Positions 16,526 through 25,783 of a stretch of DNA of 64,000 nt are shown here, in pieces. The stretch covers positions 1,178,001 through 1,242,000 of the forward strand of contig JAYRJL010000001.1 of assembly GCA_041906305.1 (NCBI GenBank), given 5' to 3'. Position 1 is the stretch's first letter. Each line of letters opens with the position of its first letter. The position numbers were made by a program, and so were the translations under genes. The notes under the pieces were generated by a model. It ran no database searches. It saw nothing but the letters and a program-made list of their open reading frames with translations, and was not told where the DNA came from. Origin of the DNA: SHVZ01 sp041906305. Lineage in GTDB: Bacteria; Pseudomonadota; Alphaproteobacteria; SHVZ01.

Positions 16526-17014
16526 ATGAGCCAGGAAGACGCTCCCCGTCGCGGCGGCATGCGGTCCGTCGGCGCCTCGCTGCCGGCGGCGACCAAGGGC
16601 GCGATCGCCAGGCGCGGCTTCGCCGAGGCCCGCATCCTCATGGATTGGGCGGGGATCGTCGGCGACACGCTGGCGCGACACACGTTGCCGGACCGTCTGG
16701 CGCGGAGCCGGGGACGGGACGGGGGCGTCCTGCATGTCCGGGTCGCCGGCGCCTTCGCGCTCGAACTCCAGCACCTGGAGCCGGTCCTGGTCGAACGCAT
16801 CAATTCGCATTTCGGCCATGCGGCGGTTTCGCGTCTGAAGCTGATTCAGGGCTTGCCGGCTGAAATGACCAAGCCTCGGCGGCGCCCGCGTCCGCTCGGC
16901 GCGGCCGCGGAAATGCGACTCGCCGAATCTGTCGAGAGAATCGGCGACCCTCGACTCAAGGACGCGCTGGCCCGCTTGGGTCGCGCGATTCTGACAGAAG
17001 AGCCAAAGGCTTAA
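16526..17014 (+). CDS. DUF721 (DciA-like) family protein
   Basis: The 162-aa protein has the DUF721 core: LMDWAGIVGDTLARHTLPDRL, then VLHVRVAGAFALELQHLEPVLVERIN, and SRLKLIQG. DciA proteins, which share this domain, help load the replicative helicase; that role here is family inference. The C-terminal extension (PRRRPRPLGAAAEMRLAES onward) is alpha-helical. The gene lies between divergent mutY and the dsbA-like gene. TAATAT at 16514-16519 lies 6 nt before the ATG, suggesting a leaderless mRNA; no Shine-Dalgarno is seen. Confidence 0.88.
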   Translation: MSQEDAPRRGGMRSVGASLPAATKGAIARRGFAEARILMDWAGIVGDTLARHTLPDRLARSRGRDGGVLHVRVAGAFALELQHLEPVLVERINSHFGHAAVSRLKLIQGLPAEMTKPRRRPRPLGAAAEMRLAESVERIGDPRLKDALARLGRAILTEEPKA

Positions 17015-17023
17015 CACACCGGC

Positions 17024-17052
17024 TTTCGTGCCCGGATGCCGGGTCCTATAGT
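17024..17052 (+). promoter_or_regulatory. Putative promoter of the dsbA-like gene
   Basis: TTTCGT (17024-17029), a 17-bp spacer and TATAGT (17047-17052) lie 46 nt before the TTG start, followed by GGAAGGAA as ribosome binding site. Confidence 0.4.
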
Positions 17053-17097
17053 GCCGGCCCGTCTGAGAGACGCGGATTTTCGGAAGGAATTTCAGCC

Positions 17098-17703
17098 TTG
17101 TTACGCCGGTCTTTCCTCGTTGCCGCCGCTGCCGCCGTCGCCGCTCCCGGTGTGGCGTTCGGCCAAGAGATTTCGCTCGAGAAAGCGCTGGCCGAGCGCG
17201 TCATCGGCAAGGCCGACGCGCCGATCACGATCACCGAGTACGCCTCGCTGACGTGCCCGCATTGCGCGCGCTTCCACAAGGAGACGCTGCCCAAGATCAA
17301 GGCCGCCTACATCGACACCGGCAAGGCGAAGCTGGTCTTCCGCGACTTCCCCTTCGATGGCCTGGCGCTCCGCGCCGCTGCTCTCGCCCGCTGCGCCCCG
17401 CAGGAGCGCTACTTCGCGGTGCTCGACACGCTGTTTCAGCAGCAGGAGACGTGGAGCCGCGCCAAGGATCCGCTGGCCGCGATCGGCAACATCGGCAAGC
17501 TCGCCGGCATGAGCCAGGCGACGGTGGATGCCTGCTTCAAGGACACCAAGCTGATGGACTCGATCGTCCAGATCCGCCTCGACGGCGAGAAGCAGGGCGT
17601 CGACTCGACCCCGACCTTCCTGATCGGCGGCAAGAAGATCAGCGGCGCGCAGCCGTTCGAGGAGTTCGACAAGCTGCTGAAGTCGCTCCCGGGCGGCGCG
17701 TGA
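17098..17703 (+). CDS. DsbA-family periplasmic thiol-disulfide protein
   Basis: The 201-aa thioredoxin-fold protein has a signal peptide (LRRSFLVAAAAAVAAPGVAF), an active-site CPHC at C53-C56 (YASLTCPHCARFH) and the cis-proline loop DSTPTFLIGG. Family members oxidise or isomerise disulfides in the periplasm. The start is TTG at 17098, behind GGAAGGAA. It lies 39 nt before smc, the usual alphaproteobacterial arrangement. The electron partner is not encoded here. Confidence 0.92.
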   Translation: MLRRSFLVAAAAAVAAPGVAFGQEISLEKALAERVIGKADAPITITEYASLTCPHCARFHKETLPKIKAAYIDTGKAKLVFRDFPFDGLALRAAALARCAPQERYFAVLDTLFQQQETWSRAKDPLAAIGNIGKLAGMSQATVDACFKDTKLMDSIVQIRLDGEKQGVDSTPTFLIGGKKISGAQPFEEFDKLLKSLPGGA

Positions 17704-17742
17704 CCGCTTTCGCTCCCGTTCCTTCGTTCAAGGCTTAAATCA

Positions 17743-20700
17743 TTGCAGTTCGTCAGCCTCCGGCTTTCCGGCTTCAAGTCCTTCGTCGACCAGACCGAAG
17801 TTCCGATTCAAGACGGCCTGACCGGCGTCGTCGGACCCAACGGCTGCGGCAAGTCTAACCTCGTCGAAGCGCTCAAGTGGGTGATGGGCGAGACCTCGGC
17901 CCGCCAGATGCGCGGCGACGAGATGGACGACGTCATCTTCAAGGGCACGTCCTCGCGGCCGACGCGCAACCTCGCCGAGGTCGGGCTGCTGCTCGACAAC
18001 CAGGCAAAGAAGGCGCCGGCGCTTTTCAACGACGCCGACCAGCTTGAGATCAGTCGCCGCATCGAACGCGGCCACGGCTCGGTCTATCGCGTCAACGGCA
18101 AGGAAGTCCGCGCCCGAGACGTGCAGACGCTGTTTGCCGACGCGGCGACGGGCGCGCATTCGGCGGCGCTGGTGAGCCAGGGCCGCATCACGCAGCTCGT
18201 CAATGCGAAGCCGGCAGACCGCCGCCTGCTGCTCGAAGAGGCCGCGGGCATCTCGGGCCTGCATTCGCGGCGCCACGAGGCGGAGCTTCGCCTTCGCGCG
18301 GCGGAGCAGAACCTGGCTCGCCTCGAAGACGTGCTGATCGCGCTCGACGGCCAGCTGCACGGTCTCAAGCGCCAGGCGCGACAGGCGAGCCGCTACCGCA
18401 ACATCGGCGAGCAGCTGCGCAAGATCGAGGCCCAGCTGGCGCATGTGCGCTGGCAGAAGGTCATGCTGCTGAAGCAGGCTGCCGAGCACGCCTTCGCCGA
18501 ATCCGAGCGCGACGTCGGCGCGCTCACCGGCGTCGCCGCCGAGGCCGCCACCCGCCAGGCCGAGATCGCCGCGGGCCTGCCGCCGCTTCGCCAGGCCGAG
18601 GCCGAGACCATCCAGCTTCTCGACCAGGCGCGCCGTACCGAGGCCGAGGTCGCGGCGGAGGAACGCCGCGTCGCCGAGGCGCGCCAGGAAGCCGAGACCC
18701 GTCGCGGCGAGATCGCGACCGACATGGGCCGCGAGCAGTCGCTGGTCGATGACGCGCGGACGAGCCTTTCGCGGCTCGACGAGCTGCGCGCGATGCTCGA
18801 GGCCGAGCAGGCCGGCGAAGGCGAGGCCAAGGCCGAGGCCGAGGCCCATGTCCAGAACGCCGCCGCGGTCAGCGAGGCCGGCGAGGCCTTCGTCGCCGAG
18901 CGCAGCCAGGCGCAGGCCGCCGCCGAGGCGCGCCAGTCGCAGCTCGAACGCCAGACTCGCGAGCTCGACCAGCGTCTCAATCGCATCCGCCAGGAGATCG
19001 AGCAGGTCGCCGCCGAGAAGGCCCGGCTCGAGGAAGAGGCCGGCAGCGAACGCCAGCTCTCGCTCGCCCTCGACACGGTCCAGGAAGCGGAGGCCAAGGC
19101 CGAAGCCGACCGCGTCGCCGCCGAGCGCGCCGAGGAGCAGCGCCAATCGGCGACCTCAGACGAAGCCCGTCGCCGCGAGACGCTGCAGGGGATCGAGTCC
19201 GGCCTCGCGCGGATCACCGCCGAGATGTCGGCGCTCTCCGAACTGCTGGCCTCCGGCGCTGCCGGCGATCTGCCCCCGGCGGTCGACGCGCTCCAGGTCG
19301 ATCCGGGTTTCGAAGCGGCGCTGGGCGCGGCGCTCGGCGACGACCTGACCGCGCCGATCGCAGCCGAAGGTCCGATGCGCTGGACCGAGCTGCCGCCGCT
19401 GGATGCGGCCCCGTCGCTGCCCGACGGCATCGTCCCGCTCTCGGCCCATGTGCGGGCGCCGGCGGCGCTGGCGCGGCGTCTCTCGCAGATCGGCATCGTC
19501 GCCGATGTGTCGGAGGCCGCGCGCCTGCTGCCGCTGCTCAAGGCCGGCCAGCGGCTGACCAGCCGCGACGGCGGCCTCTGGCGCTGGGACGGGTTCCTGG
19601 TCGCGACCGGCGCGCCGACCGCGGCGGCCGTCCGCCTGAAGCAGCGGAACCGCCTGACAGAGCTCGAAGTGGAGCGCGCCCGCATCGACGCGGAGCGAGC
19701 GGAAGCCGCGACCGCGCTGGGTGCGGCGAAGACCGCCGCCGAGATCGCGCAGCGCAACGACCGCGAGGCCCGCGAGGCCGCGCGCCAGAGCCTGGCCCGG
19801 GTCGGCGAGGCCCGTCGTGCCGAGGCTGCCCTGCGCCAACGCCTCGCCGCCGTCACCGCCCGTCTCTCGGCTCTGGAGGAGCGCTCGCAGCGCCTCGTCG
19901 CCGATCGGATCGAGAGCGAAACCGCGCTCGAATCCGGCCGCGAGGAACTCGAGCAGCTCGGCGATCTCGACGCCGCGCGCCAGACGCTGACCCAGCGTCG
20001 CGCGGAAGTGGCCGAGGCGCGGGCCAAGCTGATCGAGGTGCGCGGCGCCCGCGACCGCCTGGTCGCCGAGATCGACGCCCGCCGCCGCCGGATCGAGCAG
20101 ATCGGGCAGGAGCGGCAGTCGTGGGAGCAGCGCGTCTCCGGCGCCGAGGCGCGGGTTGCGGCGCTGCAGGAACGCGCCCAGGCGGTGGCATCCGAGATCG
20201 AGCGGCTGGCGACGCGGCCGGCCGAGCTGCAGGAAGCGCGTGCCCGGGCCCTCGACGACATCCAGAAGGCCGATGCCGCCCGCCGCGAGGCCGGCGACAG
20301 GGTCGTCGAAGCCGAGACTGCGCTGACCGATGCCGACCGTCACCTGAAGCAGGCCGAGCGCGATCTCGCCGAGAAGCGCGAGGCGCGGGTTCGGGCCGAG
20401 GGCGCCGTCGCGCAGGCCGAGGACACCGTCCAGCGGCTGGTCCAGTCGATTCGCGAGAAGCTCGAATGCGAGCCCGAGCAGGCGCTCGAGCAGGCCGATC
20501 TCAAGGAAGGGGAGTCGCCGGCGCCTGAGGACGAGCTCGCGAACAAGGAGCAGCGCCTTGTGCGCGAGCGCGAGCAGATCGGCCCGGTCAACCTCCGTGC
20601 CGAGGAGGAGATGCGCGAGCTCGACGAGCAGATCGCCGGTCTCAAGAACGAGCGCGCCGACCTCGTTCAGGCGATCGCCCGTCTCCGTCACGGCATCGGC

Positions 20701-21201
20701 GAGCTCAACCGCGAGGGTCGCGAGCGGCTGCTGGCCTCGTTCGACAAGGTGAACGCGCATTTCAGCGAGCTGTTCACCCGCCTCTTCGGCGGCGGGCGCG
20801 CCTTCCTCAAGCTGACCGACTCCGAGGATCCGCTCGAGGCGGGTCTCGAGATCATGGCGAGCCCGCCCGGCACCAAGCTGCAGGTGCTGTCGCTGATGTC
20901 GGGCGGCGAGACGACGCTGACCGCACTGTCGCTCTTGTTCGCGGTCTTCCTGACGAATCCGGCGCCGATCTGCGTGCTGGACGAGGCTGACGCGGCCCTC
21001 GACGACTCCAACGTCGACCGCTTCTGCACGCTGCTGGAAGACATCGCCAAGTCGACCGGGACGCGCTTCCTGGTGATCACGCACCATCGGATGACGATGT
21101 CGCGCATGGACCGCCTCTACGGCGTCACCATGGTCGAGCGCGGCATCTCTCAGCTGGTGGCGGTCGATCTCCGCGAAGCCGAGCGGCTTACGCGAGCCTA
21201 G
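17743..21201 (+). CDS. smc: Chromosome segregation protein SMC
   Basis: The 1152-aa protein has the complete SMC architecture. Walker A is GPNGCGKSN (31-39), followed by the QGRITQLVNAKPADRR region. A long Ala/Glu/Arg-rich coiled coil leads to a hinge near 500-620 and the returning coil. The ABC signature LSLMSGGETTLTALSLLFA and Walker B ICVLDEADAALDDSNVDRF are near the end. It compacts and resolves chromosomes with ScpA/ScpB, which are not in the window. The start is TTG at 17743, which places LSGFKSFVDQTE correctly. Confidence 0.97.
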   Translation: MQFVSLRLSGFKSFVDQTEVPIQDGLTGVVGPNGCGKSNLVEALKWVMGETSARQMRGDEMDDVIFKGTSSRPTRNLAEVGLLLDNQAKKAPALFNDADQLEISRRIERGHGSVYRVNGKEVRARDVQTLFADAATGAHSAALVSQGRITQLVNAKPADRRLLLEEAAGISGLHSRRHEAELRLRAAEQNLARLEDVLIALDGQLHGLKRQARQASRYRNIGEQLRKIEAQLAHVRWQKVMLLKQAAEHAFAESERDVGALTGVAAEAATRQAEIAAGLPPLRQAEAETIQLLDQARRTEAEVAAEERRVAEARQEAETRRGEIATDMGREQSLVDDARTSLSRLDELRAMLEAEQAGEGEAKAEAEAHVQNAAAVSEAGEAFVAERSQAQAAAEARQSQLERQTRELDQRLNRIRQEIEQVAAEKARLEEEAGSERQLSLALDTVQEAEAKAEADRVAAERAEEQRQSATSDEARRRETLQGIESGLARITAEMSALSELLASGAAGDLPPAVDALQVDPGFEAALGAALGDDLTAPIAAEGPMRWTELPPLDAAPSLPDGIVPLSAHVRAPAALARRLSQIGIVADVSEAARLLPLLKAGQRLTSRDGGLWRWDGFLVATGAPTAAAVRLKQRNRLTELEVERARIDAERAEAATALGAAKTAAEIAQRNDREAREAARQSLARVGEARRAEAALRQRLAAVTARLSALEERSQRLVADRIESETALESGREELEQLGDLDAARQTLTQRRAEVAEARAKLIEVRGARDRLVAEIDARRRRIEQIGQERQSWEQRVSGAEARVAALQERAQAVASEIERLATRPAELQEARARALDDIQKADAARREAGDRVVEAETALTDADRHLKQAERDLAEKREARVRAEGAVAQAEDTVQRLVQSIREKLECEPEQALEQADLKEGESPAPEDELANKEQRLVREREQIGPVNLRAEEEMRELDEQIAGLKNERADLVQAIARLRHGIGELNREGRERLLASFDKVNAHFSELFTRLFGGGRAFLKLTDSEDPLEAGLEIMASPPGTKLQVLSLMSGGETTLTALSLLFAVFLTNPAPICVLDEADAALDDSNVDRFCTLLEDIAKSTGTRFLVITHHRMTMSRMDRLYGVTMVERGISQLVAVDLREAERLTRA

Positions 21202-21212
21202 TCGATCCGCCC

Positions 21213-21800
21213 TCAGTCGATTCGACAGGCTTCGTCGAAGGCGAGGCGCGGGTTGCGCGGGAACAGGCTCGCCGGATCGCCGCGGCCGATGTTGCAGAGG
21301 AAGTTCGACTTCCAGCGCCCGTCGGGGAAGAAGGCGGCGTCGACTTTGGCATTGTCGAAGCCGCTCATGGGGCCGCAGTCGAAGCCGGCGGCCCGCGCCG
21401 CCAGCATGAAGTAGGCACCCTGCAGCGAGCCGTTGCGGAGCGCGGCCATGGCCGTCGCCCTTTCCTTGGCTTCGCCCGCGAACCAGCTGCGTGCCGTCTG
21501 GTCGTGCGGAAAGAGCTTGGGCAGCAGGTCATAGAAGCGGGTGTCGTAGGCGATGATGGCGGTCACCGGCGCCGCCATCGTCTTTGCCCGGTTGCCCTCG
21601 CTCAACGCCGGCTCCAGCTTCTTCTTGGCCTCGGCCGAGCGCACGAAGACGAAGCGGGCCGGGCATGAGTTGGCCGTCGTCGGTCCCCATTTCATCAGGT
21701 CGTAGATGCGTCTCAGGTCCTCGTCGGTGACGGGACCCGAGAACACATTGTACGTGCGCGCCGTCCTGAACAGGACGTCGAGCGCATGATCATCCAGCAT
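21213..21800 (-). CDS. Nitroreductase-family protein, RutE-like (putative malonic semialdehyde reductase)
   Basis: The 195-aa FMN-dependent protein has RTYNVFSGPVTDEDLRRIYDL, KWGPTTANSCPARFVFVRS and FMLAARAAGFDCGPMSGFD, which match the RutE/HadB subgroup that reduces malonic semialdehyde to 3-hydroxypropionate. No other rut genes are nearby, so the pyrimidine-degradation role is uncertain. The ATG at 21800 fits the family; a longer frame runs into the neighbouring gene. It is downstream of the peptide-binding protein, 2 nt after its stop, so probably co-transcribed. Confidence 0.87.
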   Translation of the reverse strand: MLDDHALDVLFRTARTYNVFSGPVTDEDLRRIYDLMKWGPTTANSCPARFVFVRSAEAKKKLEPALSEGNRAKTMAAPVTAIIAYDTRFYDLLPKLFPHDQTARSWFAGEAKERATAMAALRNGSLQGAYFMLAARAAGFDCGPMSGFDNAKVDAAFFPDGRWKSNFLCNIGRGDPASLFPRNPRLAFDEACRID

Positions 21801-21802
21801 GA

Positions 21803-23392
21803 TCAGCCCTTGGTGATGTTCCAGGGCACCAGGAAGTTGGTCGGCAGGATGCCGCCGATGTTCTTTCTCGCGACGGTCGGCGGATACCACTGGCCGCCGA
21901 GCACCAGCGGCACGACTTCGGCGAGGCGCTTGTGGAGCGCCGTTACCGCCGCCTTCTGTGCCTCCTCGCCGCGGGCGCGGAGGAACTGGTCGAGCAGCTT
22001 GGTCGCCTGCTCGTCGCAGGGCCAGCCGGCCCAGTTGGAGCGGTCGCAGGCGGTGTTCATGCCGCTATTGGTCAGCGGGTGGTACCAGATCACGCTGGTG
22101 CCGTAGGCGGCGAAGACGTTCCAGCCGCCCTGGTCCGGCGCGTCCTTCTTGCCGAAGCGGCCGATCATGCCGCTCCAGTCCATCATCTGCAGGTCGACGT
22201 TGATGCCGATCGCCTTCATCTGCTGGGCGGCGACCTGTGTCATGGCATTGACCAGCGGGATCTCGGTGGTGCCGAGCATCACCACCTTCTCGCCCTTGTA
22301 TCCCGACTCGGCGAGCAGCTGCTTGGCGCGCGAGATGTTCTGCTGGCGGTAGCCTTCGGCACCGGCGTCGACGCCGTAGGCCGAACGGCAGATGAAGTAG
22401 GCGGTGCAGGGCTCCCACCACCGCTTGTCGCCGATCGCGGCCGACATGTGCTCGTTCTGGTCCATGGCGAGCGCCAGCGCCTGGCGGGCGCGGACGTCGT
22501 TGAAGGGCGGATAGAGGTGGTTCGGCCGCACATAGGCGAAGTTGCCGAGCTGCTGCACCTTCACGAACTGGATCTGCGGGTTCTTCTCCAACGTCGGCAG
22601 CAGGTCGAGCGTCGGGCCGTCCCAGATGTCGACTTCGCCGGCACCGATCGCGGCGGCGGACGTGGCGGCATCGGGGATCACCTTCCACTCAACGCGGTCG
22701 ATCTTCACCGAGCGCGCGCCGGCGAGCCCGCTAGACGCTTCGCCGCGTGGCTGGTAGGCGGCGTTCTTCGTATAGACGACGCGCGATCCGGGCACGTATT
22801 CGCCGCGCTCGAACTTGTAGGGCCCGGACCCGACGACGTCGGTGACGGCGGTGAACGGATCGGTCGACGCTTCCTTCGCCCGCATGATTACCGGCACGAT
22901 TGCGGATGCGGTCGACAGCGAGTACTCGACGAGGCCATACGGCTCCTTGAGCTTGATGACGATCGTGTTGTCTCCGTCGGCGTCAATGCCGGCGGTGAAC
23001 TCGCCGAGCTTCTTGGCGACGAAGTCGCGGGCCATCCAGCGCTTGATCGACGGGATCACGTCGGCGGAGGTAACGGCCTGACCGTCATGGAACTTGAGCC
23101 CGGGACGCAGCTTGATCCGGTAGGTGAGGCCGTCGGCCGAGACCTCGGTGCTCTCGACCATCATCGGCTTCGGCTGCAGCTGCTCGTCCTGCGCATAGAG
23201 CGTCTCGTAGACCGCGAGCGCATGCATCTTGGTGACGGCTGCTGCGATCTGCAGGGGATCGAGCACCTTGAGGTCGGCATGCGGGATGATACGCAGCGGC
23301 TCCTGTGCCGAGGCCGAAGGCGCCAGCGCCATCGCGGCGACGGCAGCCGAGCCGCACAGCATTGAGACGAGGCGTCGCTTGGTGCTGGTCAT
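21803..23392 (-). CDS. ABC transporter substrate-binding protein, family 5 (peptide/nickel type)
   Basis: The 529-aa secreted protein has a signal peptide (RRLVSMLCGSAAVAAMALAPSASA) before QEPLRIIPHADLKVLDPL. Family-5 landmarks are YRIKLRPGLKFHDGQAVTSADV, GSGPYKFERGEYVPGSRVVY, and the helical pseudo-repeat ending AKQLLAESGYKGEKVVM. It would bind peptides or similar solutes in the periplasm. No permease or ATPase gene adjoins it; only a nitroreductase gene follows. The start at 23392 sits behind GGGAGAG and gives the signal peptide. Confidence 0.93.
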   Translation of the reverse strand: MTSTKRRLVSMLCGSAAVAAMALAPSASAQEPLRIIPHADLKVLDPLQIAAAVTKMHALAVYETLYAQDEQLQPKPMMVESTEVSADGLTYRIKLRPGLKFHDGQAVTSADVIPSIKRWMARDFVAKKLGEFTAGIDADGDNTIVIKLKEPYGLVEYSLSTASAIVPVIMRAKEASTDPFTAVTDVVGSGPYKFERGEYVPGSRVVYTKNAAYQPRGEASSGLAGARSVKIDRVEWKVIPDAATSAAAIGAGEVDIWDGPTLDLLPTLEKNPQIQFVKVQQLGNFAYVRPNHLYPPFNDVRARQALALAMDQNEHMSAAIGDKRWWEPCTAYFICRSAYGVDAGAEGYRQQNISRAKQLLAESGYKGEKVVMLGTTEIPLVNAMTQVAAQQMKAIGINVDLQMMDWSGMIGRFGKKDAPDQGGWNVFAAYGTSVIWYHPLTNSGMNTACDRSNWAGWPCDEQATKLLDQFLRARGEEAQKAAVTALHKRLAEVVPLVLGGQWYPPTVARKNIGGILPTNFLVPWNITKG

Positions 23393-23486
23393 GCGTTCTC
23401 TCCCGGTGGCGCGGTATTGCGAGGTCGTCCGGGAAAGCGTGGCGGCTGGAAAATCCCGATGCAAGGGCCGGCCGGGAATTCATGAA

Positions 23487-23510
23487 CCGGCCGGTGACAG
23501 GGCCGGCCGG
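23487..23510 (-). terminator. Hairpin after ccmI, possible terminator without a U-tract
   Basis: CCGGCCGG at 23487-23494 and 23503-23510 can pair across an 8-nt loop just past the ccmI stop. A third copy of CCGGCC lies at 23468-23473. No run of U follows, so termination would need Rho or another factor. Confidence 0.4.
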
Positions 23511-23516
23511 CGCGGT

Positions 23517-24806
23517 TCAATCGAGTGCCTTGATCCGCTCGTCGATCATCTTGTGCAGCGGCTCCTTCGGGTCGACGCGGGCGAGCAGCCGGCCCCAGAG
23601 AGCCCTCGCTTCGGTCTTGTTGCCCGCCCGCACTTCCGCCTCGCCGACGAAGAACAGCGCTTCCGGATTGTTCGGCTCGAGCGCCAGGATCCGGCGCATC
23701 AGCGCGACGAAGTCCGGCGAGACGGTCTCGGGCGAAGTCCCCGGCGGATGCAGCGCCCGAGCATATTCGACCAGCACGTCGACCCGGGTCGGCGCCGCCT
23801 CGGTCGCGCGGCGAAGCGCCTCCGTCGCGGCGTCCTCCTCGCCGAGGACGCGGCGGGCGCGGGCGAGCCTGAGCCAGCCCTCGACGTCGCCGGGATTGTC
23901 GGCGAGCCTGGCCGCGAGGCCGTCGACCATCCCGCGCACCATCTGCTGGCGATCGCCCGGGGACATCTGTTGAGCCGCGGCGATGTCGGCGGCGGTCGGG
24001 CCACGCGGCGCGGTCTCGGCGCGGCGGGCTTCGAGATCGATGCCGGCATCCGCGGCCGCCAGCTTGAGGCGCTCGGCCAGCATCGGCCGCCAGGCGGCAT
24101 CCGCCGGAGACTCGGCTTCGAGCGCCAGCCAGTCGTCGATGGCGCCCTTGAGGTCGCCGTCCTGGGCGCGAGCGAGGCCAAGATAGAAGCGGGCGCGCGG
24201 CTCGCGCGGATCGAGGCCGATCGCCTCGCGGAAGGCGGTACGCGCGAGATCCGAGACCCGTCCGTCGGAGGCCGCGACACGGGTTTCGCCGAGCAGGGAG
24301 CGGAGGTCCGCGCGCTGCGGAGCCTTGGCAGCGGCGCGAGCGTAACTGTCCGCCGCCTCCAGCAGGCGGTCCTGCGCGACCTGCATGCGGGCGAGGTCGG
24401 CGAGCTGGTCGGCCGACATCGATTCATGCGCGGAGGTGAGCTCCATCTGGCTCGGCGCCGACGGCGTGCCGACCACGAGATAGAGGGCGACGGCGGTCGC
24501 CGGAACCGCGCCGAGCAGCAGACCGGCGAGGAATTGCCGCATGCCGGGCTCGGTTGCGGTCCCGCCCGTCGGCTCGTCGGCGGCCTTCAGGATGCGCCGC
24601 TCGATCTCGGACCGGGCCGCGTCCGACTCTGCCTCGGTGATGAGGCCCGCTTCCCGGTCCCGGCCGACCTCGGCCAGCTGGTCGCGATAGATGGCGAGGC
24701 CACGCGTCGCTTCCGGTGCGGACTCCCGCGCGCGCCGGACCAGCGGATGGATCAGCGCGACCGCCGCGATCGCGACGCCCAGGATCACGATCAGCCAGAA
24801 CGTCAT
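23517..24806 (-). CDS. ccmI: Cytochrome c maturation protein CcmI (CycH)
   Basis: The 429-aa protein begins with a membrane segment (TFWLIVILGVAIAAVALIHPLV), a cytoplasmic/periplasmic loop and a second segment (FLAGLLLGAVPATAVALYLVVG near 140-160). The rest consists of TPR-like helical repeats (for example ADLRSLLGETRVAASDGRVS, and LDPREPRARFYLGLARAQDG). CcmI chaperones apocytochrome c to the haem ligation complex. It is the last gene of the ccm operon and overlaps ccmH by 4 nt. Confidence 0.93.
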   Translation of the reverse strand: MTFWLIVILGVAIAAVALIHPLVRRARESAPEATRGLAIYRDQLAEVGRDREAGLITEAESDAARSEIERRILKAADEPTGGTATEPGMRQFLAGLLLGAVPATAVALYLVVGTPSAPSQMELTSAHESMSADQLADLARMQVAQDRLLEAADSYARAAAKAPQRADLRSLLGETRVAASDGRVSDLARTAFREAIGLDPREPRARFYLGLARAQDGDLKGAIDDWLALEAESPADAAWRPMLAERLKLAAADAGIDLEARRAETAPRGPTAADIAAAQQMSPGDRQQMVRGMVDGLAARLADNPGDVEGWLRLARARRVLGEEDAATEALRRATEAAPTRVDVLVEYARALHPPGTSPETVSPDFVALMRRILALEPNNPEALFFVGEAEVRAGNKTEARALWGRLLARVDPKEPLHKMIDERIKALD

Positions 24807-25264
24807 CGGCGGTCATCCTCGGCGAGCACGCGCTCGAGCCGGGCGCGCTCGATCGGGTCGAGGCCTTCGGGCGACTCCGCCTCCCGGCGCCGGATGAAGA
24901 CGATGATTCCCGCAAGCCCGAGCGCCAGCACCAGCGGCGGGCCGAACCAGAGGACCATCGTCGATGCCTTCAGGGGTGGATCGAGGCGCACGAAGTCGCC
25001 ATAGCGGTCGACGAGGAAGGTGCGGATCTGCGCGTCGGAATCGCCGGCGACCAGGCGCTCGCGCACCAGCCGGCGCAGGTCGCGGGCGAGGTCGGCATCG
25101 GAGTCGTCGATCGATTGGTTCTGGCAGACGAGGCAGCGGAGATCCCGGCCGAGCGCGCGGGCACGGGCCTCGAGCGCCGCATCTGGCAGGATCTCGTCGG
25201 GACGCACCGCGAGCGCGGGCAGGGCCATCACTGCGAGCAGCAGCGCCATGAGCAGGCGGCTCAT
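24803..25264 (-). CDS. ccmH: Cytochrome c maturation protein CcmH (CycL)
   Basis: The 153-aa protein has an N-terminal signal/anchor (LLMALLLAVMALPALA), the thiol motif LRCLVCQNQS (C44, C47) and the conserved helix RLVRERLVAGDSDAQIRTFLVDRYGDFV. A C-terminal membrane segment (MVLWFGPPLVLALGLAGIIVF) ends in a charged tail. It reduces the CxxCH motif of apocytochrome c for haem attachment. It overlaps both ccmG and ccmI by 4 nt. Confidence 0.96.
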   Translation of the reverse strand: MSRLLMALLLAVMALPALAVRPDEILPDAALEARARALGRDLRCLVCQNQSIDDSDADLARDLRRLVRERLVAGDSDAQIRTFLVDRYGDFVRLDPPLKASTMVLWFGPPLVLALGLAGIIVFIRRREAESPEGLDPIERARLERVLAEDDRR

Positions 25265-25782
25265 CGCGCGAGGCTCTTCATCAGCGGACGGATCGTTTCG
25301 GCGACGACCCTGTCGGTCAGCGGCCCGACATGGCGATGACGGATGCGGCCATTGCCGTCGACGACGAAGGTCTCGGGCACGCCATAGACTCCCCAGTCGA
25401 TTCCGGCGCGTCCCGACGCGTCGGTTCCGATGCGGCGATACGGATCGCCGAGCTCTGCCAGGAAACGCTTCGCGTCGTCGGGCTTATCCTTGTAGTTGAA
25501 CCCGTAGACCGGAACTTCCTGCGCGAGCCGGGACAGGACCGGATGCTCGGCACGGCAGGGGACGCACCACGATGCCCAGACGTTGACCAGGGCCGGCGCG
25601 CCCTTGAGGTCGGCGGTGGCGAGGCCGGGCTTGCCGTCGACGAGCGGCGGGAGGGCGAATTCGGGCGCCGGCTTGTCGAGGAGCGCCGAGGGCAGCGTCG
25701 AGGGGTCGCGGGTCAGACCGACGGCGAAGTAGCCGGCGACCACCGCGAACAAGGCGAGCGGTGCGAGGAAGATCCAGCGCAT
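25261..25782 (-). CDS. ccmG: Thiol:disulfide interchange protein CcmG/DsbE
   Basis: The 173-aa membrane-anchored thioredoxin has an N-terminal anchor (MRWIFLAPLALFAVVAGYFA) and an active site WCVPC (C73, C76) in NVWASWCVPCRAEHP. The insert GVYGVPETFVVDGNGRIRHRHVG is typical of DsbE and includes the cis-proline. It reduces apocytochrome or CcmH in the periplasm. The ATG at 25782 lies one base past the ccmF stop; a longer frame upstream is only ccmF antiframe sequence. Confidence 0.95.
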   Translation of the reverse strand: MRWIFLAPLALFAVVAGYFAVGLTRDPSTLPSALLDKPAPEFALPPLVDGKPGLATADLKGAPALVNVWASWCVPCRAEHPVLSRLAQEVPVYGFNYKDKPDDAKRFLAELGDPYRRIGTDASGRAGIDWGVYGVPETFVVDGNGRIRHRHVGPLTDRVVAETIRPLMKSLAR

Positions 25783-25783
25783 G

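Noticed and set aside
17743..21201. Long antisense frames opposite smc (up to 643 aa)
   Set aside because: They mirror the biased coiled-coil codons of smc and have no recognisable domains.
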